Origin: Pseudomonas sp. Leaf48
GTDB lineage: Bacteria; Pseudomonadota; Gammaproteobacteria; Pseudomonadales; Pseudomonadaceae
Reading direction: 5' to 3'
Length of the DNA stretch: 64,000 bases
NCBI RefSeq assembly: GCF_001421885.1
Contig: NZ_LMLH01000032.1
Location: forward strand, 130,537-194,536
Shown: in pieces, positions 59,947 to 64,000 of the stretch
How the letters are laid out: every line of letters begins with the position of its first letter
How positions within the stretch are numbered: the stretch's first letter is position 1
Program-made: the position numbers and the translations under genes
Notes under the pieces: generated by a model
Databases searched by the model: none
What the model saw: only the letters and a program-made list of their open reading frames with translations
What the model was told of the DNA's origin: nothing

Positions 59947-60444
59947 ATGTCGTGCTTGAAAGCGCTCATTTCGCCATTGGTAATCATCGCAACAGTGGCA
60001 GGGCTTTGTGCGGGTAATTATTGTTATGCCGCCTCCAGCTTAGAAAGGCCAATCGTACGAGGTTACGAAGGGAATGGAGGCGTCTGCGTTGAACTGGTCA
60101 TGTCTGGCTCACCTGGAAAAGAGTGGGCATTGCTCAGGATTCGAGGAACGGAAACGGAAGTGGGGGCGGTGGTACATCAAGCAAGCGTTCAGCGCTCACC
60201 GGTTTCGACATCCTTTGTAGAAAGTATCAACGGGGTTTCACGGACAATTTTTGAGGTGCGGATGCATCAGGGTTTTCTTCCGCGTCAAGAGCAGAAGCCT
60301 TATGTGCTGGGAGAAAGCGCCCGCTTGGAGAGACTGAGTAATATCGGCCTGGAGCTACAAAGGTTTGGAACTGAGGAATTGGCCGCTCATCAAGCTTGGA
60401 CACAGACCGCGCCATCCGAAAATTTGACCGTAAACCGTCCTTGA
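59947..60444 (+). CDS. Exported protein of unknown function
   Basis: 165 residues. The signal peptide ends NYCYA. The mature chain has GGVCVELVMSGSPGKEWALL, SFVESINGVSRTIFEVRMH and ARLERLSNIGLELQRFG. It is divergent from the LysR gene, 85 bases away, and may be its target. No family recognised. Lower GC than most neighbours. Confidence 0.6.
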   Translation: MSCLKALISPLVIIATVAGLCAGNYCYAASSLERPIVRGYEGNGGVCVELVMSGSPGKEWALLRIRGTETEVGAVVHQASVQRSPVSTSFVESINGVSRTIFEVRMHQGFLPRQEQKPYVLGESARLERLSNIGLELQRFGTEELAAHQAWTQTAPSENLTVNRP

Positions 60445-60504
60445 TTGAACGGCTCCTCTTGGCCGATAGCGAAGTCTCCCCACCTCTCGCGGTCGATTCA
60501 ATAC

Positions 60505-61119
60505 TTAGGTCAGCTGTCGTACTCCCAGGCCAAGAATCAGACCACCGCACAGGCGATCAATCACTTTCCGAGCCTTCTGATATGCCGAGGAAATCCTTGG
60601 TTGTGACAAAGCCACCGCAACCAGTCCATACCAGGTCAGCGAAACGACCACCACAACCGCCAGCATTGAGACGAAGGTGCTGACCGAGGGGTGGGCGGGG
60701 GCTGCTGCTGAAAAGACGGCGGCGTAGAAGGCCATGGATTTAGGATTGCCGATGTTGGTGACGACACCCTGAAAGAAAGATTTCCGGACGCTGCCAACCG
60801 TGCCCTCACAAGGCCGTAAGGCGGGATGCTTGCCTGCTTTAACGATCAGGCGTACGCCAAACCACATCAGGTACGCCGCACCCATTATCTTCATAACCAG
60901 TGCTGCCCATGGGAAGGCTGCAAACACAAGGCCCAGGCCTGTGATCGCACAGCCAGACCAGAGCAGGTTCACGGTCACTATACCGGCGACTAACGCCAAC
61001 GCCTCGGCACGTGTTGCGGCTACTGCCTTGTGAACAACGGCGACGAAGTTCGGCCCCGGAATCACTACGCCCGCCAGATAAACCCAGAAAACAGTGAGCA
61101 CCGCGGTACTGTCGAACAT
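60505..61119 (-). CDS. LysE-family exporter
   Basis: 204 residues from the ATG at 61119 (AGAGGGA upstream). Six helices. VYLAGVVIPGPNFVAVVHKA is the LysE/RhtB N-terminal motif (PGPN). AAYLMWFGVRLIVKAGK and FFQGVVTNIGNPKSMAFYAA are typical too. These proteins expel amino acids or derivatives; the substrate is unknown. The Lrp regulator nearby on the same strand may relate to it. Confidence 0.88.
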   Translation of the reverse strand: MFDSTAVLTVFWVYLAGVVIPGPNFVAVVHKAVAATRAEALALVAGIVTVNLLWSGCAITGLGLVFAAFPWAALVMKIMGAAYLMWFGVRLIVKAGKHPALRPCEGTVGSVRKSFFQGVVTNIGNPKSMAFYAAVFSAAAPAHPSVSTFVSMLAVVVVVSLTWYGLVAVALSQPRISSAYQKARKVIDRLCGGLILGLGVRQLT

Positions 61120-61320
61120 TTCGATCCCTCTTAGCGCTGATCGGTACCAGCGTCTGGTTGAAGATTTCATCACGTTTTTCGCCGCCAGAGCATCCATGCT
61201 AGCGAGCGAAGGGGCGGACAGTCAGACACAGATCCAACAATAAACTCCGATACAGTGATCTTTTAAGCTAAGTAAACCCTGCCCGGCGATGAGGTGGTCA
61301 GGGATCGGGATGGTAATCAT

Positions 61321-61449
61321 CGGGTGCTTCTGGAAGTGGCAGACCCGACTCACCACATCCTCACCAGCACGACAGTGAGTTTCGTTGTTCCCGAGAAGAA
61401 ACCATCGGACGTGCCCTCAATGGACGATGGGCACACGCTAAAACCCTGA
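61321..61449 (+). pseudogene. C-terminal DUF6130 duplicate fragment
   Basis: Encodes RVLLEVADPTHHILTSTTV then VPEKKPSD and DDGHTLKP-stop. It is nearly the same as the last 43 codons of the gene at 57653-58138, with a few substitutions. No N-terminal part is present. It is a partial duplication 3.2 kb from the intact gene. Confidence 0.85.
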
Positions 61450-61488
61450 ACAAGTTCGATCCGCAAGACGCCCCTGAACCAGAGGTCA

Positions 61489-61974
61489 TCACAGCACGCT
61501 AGGCACCTCAAACCCGACTTTCACACGGTCCAGTGCCACGATTGTCTTGAACCAGGTCACGTTGGGGTTTTCGGCAAACAATCGCCGCGCCAACGCCTGG
61601 TATTCATTCATGCTGGCAACGGTTAACACCAGGACGAAATCCACTTCGCCAGTGACGTAATAGCACTGCTGCACCTCGGGCACAGCGAAGTGTGCCTTCA
61701 TCGCCTCCAGTTCCTTGATACTGGTGCGCTCGGTCATCACTTCCACAATGATCGTGATCGGCCGTCCCACGGCGGTGGGATCCACGATGGCTACGTTGCC
61801 TGTGATGACACCACCCTCCTCCATCCGCTTGATGCGGCGCTGCACGGCGGCCGTGGAGAGATTGACCTGCTCGGCCATCAGGCGCAGAGGCATGGTGTTG
61901 TCGCGCTGTACGAGTTCCAGGATGGCGCGGTCGAATTTGTCCAGCGATTCAGGTGCAGCGTCGTTTTTTGCCAT
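61489..61974 (-). CDS. Lrp/AsnC-family regulator
   Basis: 161 residues. The helix-turn-helix is LDKFDRAILELVQRDNTMPL, and QVNLSTAAVQRRIKRMEEGG. The C-terminal RAM domain includes CYYVTGEVDFVLVLTVASMN. Such regulators respond to amino acids. It is divergent from the lactate-permease-like gene with a 130-base gap, and may control it. Confidence 0.9.
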   Translation of the reverse strand: MAKNDAAPESLDKFDRAILELVQRDNTMPLRLMAEQVNLSTAAVQRRIKRMEEGGVITGNVAIVDPTAVGRPITIIVEVMTERTSIKELEAMKAHFAVPEVQQCYYVTGEVDFVLVLTVASMNEYQALARRLFAENPNVTWFKTIVALDRVKVGFEVPSVL

Positions 61975-62106
61975 GGTGAACCCGTGAGAAATTTTCTCGA
62001 AAACTAGCAGAAAACTGCGGCCCTTTATCTAGCCGAGAGAAATATTATCTTGCCAGCAGGCTGCAGACGCAGCCCTGGTTGGGTACTCACACAGGATGAT
62101 ATCGGT

Positions 62107-63567
62107 ATGCTCGCACTGTTCCATCTTTCCCCTGTCCTGTTGGTTACAGCCATGCTCGTCGTGTTGCGTCGGCCACCCGTTCACGCCGCCATTGCAGGCA
62201 CGCTATTGGTGGTGGTGCTATGGCTCGCCGGCGCCGCCGATGCGTGGCGCCCGGACAGTATGGTGGCCGCCGCTCAGGACACGGCCGTGCTGTTTGCAAG
62301 CACGGCGTTCGTGATCGTTCCGGGTTTGCTCTTCGTGATTTTTATCGAGCGCATGGGCGTCAACCTGGCGCTGAGCCAATGGGTGCGGTCATTGGGGCTC
62401 AGACGCGGCGATCAGGTAGCGTTCATCGTCCTTGGATTGGCACCGTTGCTCGAAGCGATGACCGGCTTCGGCGTGTCGTTGATCGCTACGGTACCGCTGC
62501 TGCTCAGTCTCTTCGAACGTCGGGTCGCGCTACGAATAGCACTGACTGGCATGGCAATCATGCCGTGGGGAACACTGGGGTTGGCAACGGTCATTGGCGC
62601 CTCGCTGGTTCACCTGGACGCATTCGCGCTGGCTTCGACCTCGGCACTGACCAGCGCCCCGGTTTTTCTGGTGCTCAGTGCCATCGCGTTATACCTGGCA
62701 GGCGTTCGTGACTCCCGGGAATGGACGGCACTGGGCGCTTTCTGGCTAGTGTTTGTGGGCGTGCTTTACAGTGCCAGCCGATGGCTGGGGCCGGAAGTGG
62801 CCGGTGTTGCTGCGGGCCTGGTGACCGCAGCGGCTGTACTTTCTGCCGGGCTGTGGCGTCTGCATCGCAACGATAGTGAGCGCAGTGCAGTGCAATGGCC
62901 GCGTCAGGCATGGCCGTATCTGGTGCTGATTGTCTGCATTGTCGCGTTGAAGATCGTCTGGACGATCACCTCCTGGCAGGATAACTGGGTCGTACAGGGC
63001 ACCCAGGTCACCTGGAAGCCACTCGCCTCACCGGGACTGGCGCTGGTTCTGGTGCTGATCGGGTTGGGGTTTCACGCGCGCAACACACAACGCCAGACAG
63101 CGCTTGAGGTCAGCATGCCGGTTGCGTTGATGGCACGGGCGAAGCGGCCACTGTTGACCATTTTCTTCTTTCTCGCGATGTCGCAGATGATGGTCAAGGC
63201 TGGCTTTCTGACGGGCTTGATGCAAATGCTCGCGGGCCTGTCGCCCGCTGCCGCGACGTCGCTGGTTGCCCTGTTTGGCGCGCTGTCCGGCTACATGACC
63301 GGGTCGAATGTTGGCGGCAACGCGATCTTCATGCCGGCCATCGCGATGCTGCCCGAGTCCTCCCGCCTGTTGCTGGCAGCCGTCCAGAACAGCTCGGCAG
63401 GGCATGCCGCGCTGGGCTCGCTGTCGGTTGTCATGCTGATCCTTGGCCTCGCTAAAACCCAGGCCAGGGAGGAAGGCGAACTGGTCAGGTTCGGCTTCGC
63501 GCTGGTCTGCATCAATACGGCGTTGGTCGCGTTGGGCGCAGGGTTGTTGAGTGTGTGGTTTGCATAG
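62107..63567 (+). CDS. Lactate-permease (LctP)-family transporter
   Basis: 486 residues from the ATG at 62107. Twelve or so helices. The LctP family features are seen: LLEAMTGFGVSLIATVPLL, SGYMTGSNVGGNAIFMPAI and LAAVQNSSAGHAALGSLSVV. LctP members take up L-lactate, D-lactate or glycolate with protons. The length is shorter than E. coli LldP (551), so the substrate may differ. No lactate dehydrogenase gene is nearby. The control by an Lrp-type protein suggests an amino-acid-derived hydroxy acid. Confidence 0.85.
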   Translation: MLALFHLSPVLLVTAMLVVLRRPPVHAAIAGTLLVVVLWLAGAADAWRPDSMVAAAQDTAVLFASTAFVIVPGLLFVIFIERMGVNLALSQWVRSLGLRRGDQVAFIVLGLAPLLEAMTGFGVSLIATVPLLLSLFERRVALRIALTGMAIMPWGTLGLATVIGASLVHLDAFALASTSALTSAPVFLVLSAIALYLAGVRDSREWTALGAFWLVFVGVLYSASRWLGPEVAGVAAGLVTAAAVLSAGLWRLHRNDSERSAVQWPRQAWPYLVLIVCIVALKIVWTITSWQDNWVVQGTQVTWKPLASPGLALVLVLIGLGFHARNTQRQTALEVSMPVALMARAKRPLLTIFFFLAMSQMMVKAGFLTGLMQMLAGLSPAAATSLVALFGALSGYMTGSNVGGNAIFMPAIAMLPESSRLLLAAVQNSSAGHAALGSLSVVMLILGLAKTQAREEGELVRFGFALVCINTALVALGAGLLSVWFA

Positions 63568-63658
63568 CACTCGAACAGCATCTGGCCCACCGGCCAGGCT
63601 GAGAGTAATAGTGGCGGTCATGCGGTGGTCTCTAGATTAGTAAGATGGGTTTGAGCCA

Positions 63659-63763
63659 GCGGTGGGCGACCTCAATCTGGTGCGCGAAAGCCTGAACGAT
63701 GGGGTGCTTGTCGCACCGTTCGATATCGAACTCAATCTAGGGGAGCCGTATGAACTGGGATGA
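63659..63763 (+). pseudogene. LysR effector-domain C-terminal remnant
   Basis: Encodes VGDLNLVRESLNDGVLVAPF then ELNLGEPYELG-stop, which fits the last part of a LysR effector domain (L-x-x-G-x-L-V-x-P-F). No upstream LysR sequence is found. It overlaps the first codons of the intact LysR gene that follows. Confidence 0.5.
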
Positions 63764-64000
63764 TGCACGGGTGTTTCTGGCGGTGTGTCGAGAGTCGACG
63801 CTTCGAGGTGCCGCGCGGGTGCTGTGTGTCGATCAGGCGACAGTGGGCCGGCGGATCACTGCGCTGGAGAAGTCCCTGAGTGCCAAGCTGTTTCTGCGCA
63901 CCTCCGAGGGCTATGCATTGACGGCTGTCGGCGAAGCGGCGTTGCAGGCAGTGGAAAAAATGGAACATTCAGCGCTCGAACTCGAGCGCCGGATTCAAGG
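63750..64000 (+). CDS. LysR-family regulator, 5' part (runs off the window)
   Basis: At least 83 residues from the ATG at 63750, with GGGGAG upstream. It reads NWDDARVFLAVCRESTLRGA, then QATVGRRITALEKSLSAKLF and LRTSEGYALTAVGEAAL, the standard LysR winged-helix domain. The effector domain lies beyond position 64000. It is on the same strand as and overlaps the LysR remnant. Confidence 0.85.
   Translation, partial: MNWDDARVFLAVCRESTLRGAARVLCVDQATVGRRITALEKSLSAKLFLRTSEGYALTAVGEAALQAVEKMEHSALELERRIQ

Overview
The window looks like a chromosomal segment of a Pseudomonas of the fluorescens group. The evidence is high-GC coding with Pseudomonas codon usage, many REP/REPIN elements of the GCGAGCAAGCCCGCTCCCACA and GCTGGCAAGCCAGCTCCCACA types, a six-gene Mrp/Pha antiporter operon with an A-B fusion, a FecI-FecR-TonB receptor unit with a Fur box, and several small protein families typical of pseudomonads (DUF2388, DUF2789, MXKDX repeat). 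No rRNA, tRNA, CRISPR array or complete insertion sequence was seen.

Layout. 1-3.2 kb is an AT-richer, degraded accessory stretch: a frameshifted GIY-YIG-like gene running off the left edge, a uracil-DNA-glycosylase-like gene, a small membrane protein and an antitoxin remnant. 3.2-16.3 kb holds the most interesting locus. A leftward operon encodes a histidine kinase, a SCO1-cytochrome c fusion, a paralogous kinase and a sigma-54 response regulator. A rightward operon encodes two related secreted proteins and two curlin-repeat proteins (CsgB-like and a 482-residue CsgA-like). Between them lies a well-placed GG-N10-GC sigma-54 promoter with an upstream dyad. My inference is that the regulator switches on an extracellular curli-like amyloid and its companion proteins, perhaps in response to a redox or copper cue. 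16.3-17.4 kb is a repeat region: nine 72-bp REP-containing units plus a longer Pseudomonas intergenic element.

17.4-32.8 kb is mostly housekeeping: an FAD-binding oxidoreductase, an XRE-cupin regulator divergent from an EamA exporter, the mrp/pha antiporter operon (20996-27041), a betaine-type binding protein, small hypothetical proteins and a chemotaxis receptor. 33-46 kb holds a two-cysteine DksA-like protein, a 23-residue membrane protein, an OmpR-type two-component pair, an SDR, a DinB protein over a LysR remnant, a HAD phosphatase, a lone receiver protein, an MXKDX-repeat protein, a YedY-like molybdoenzyme with its cytochrome b subunit, an rRNA-type methyltransferase, a strong candidate small RNA at about 45.2 kb, and a GNAT.

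46.4-50.2 kb is a complete paoABC-type periplasmic aldehyde oxidase operon. 50.2-54.7 kb is a tandem repeat followed by the iron-uptake unit. 54.8-64 kb is a patchwork: YceI, a phosphoribosyltransferase cut short at a REP, a MATE pump, a DUF6130 protein whose C-terminus reappears 3.3 kb away, small proteins, LysR, LysE, an Lrp regulator divergent from a lactate-permease-family transporter, a LysR fragment, and the start of an intact LysR gene at the right edge.
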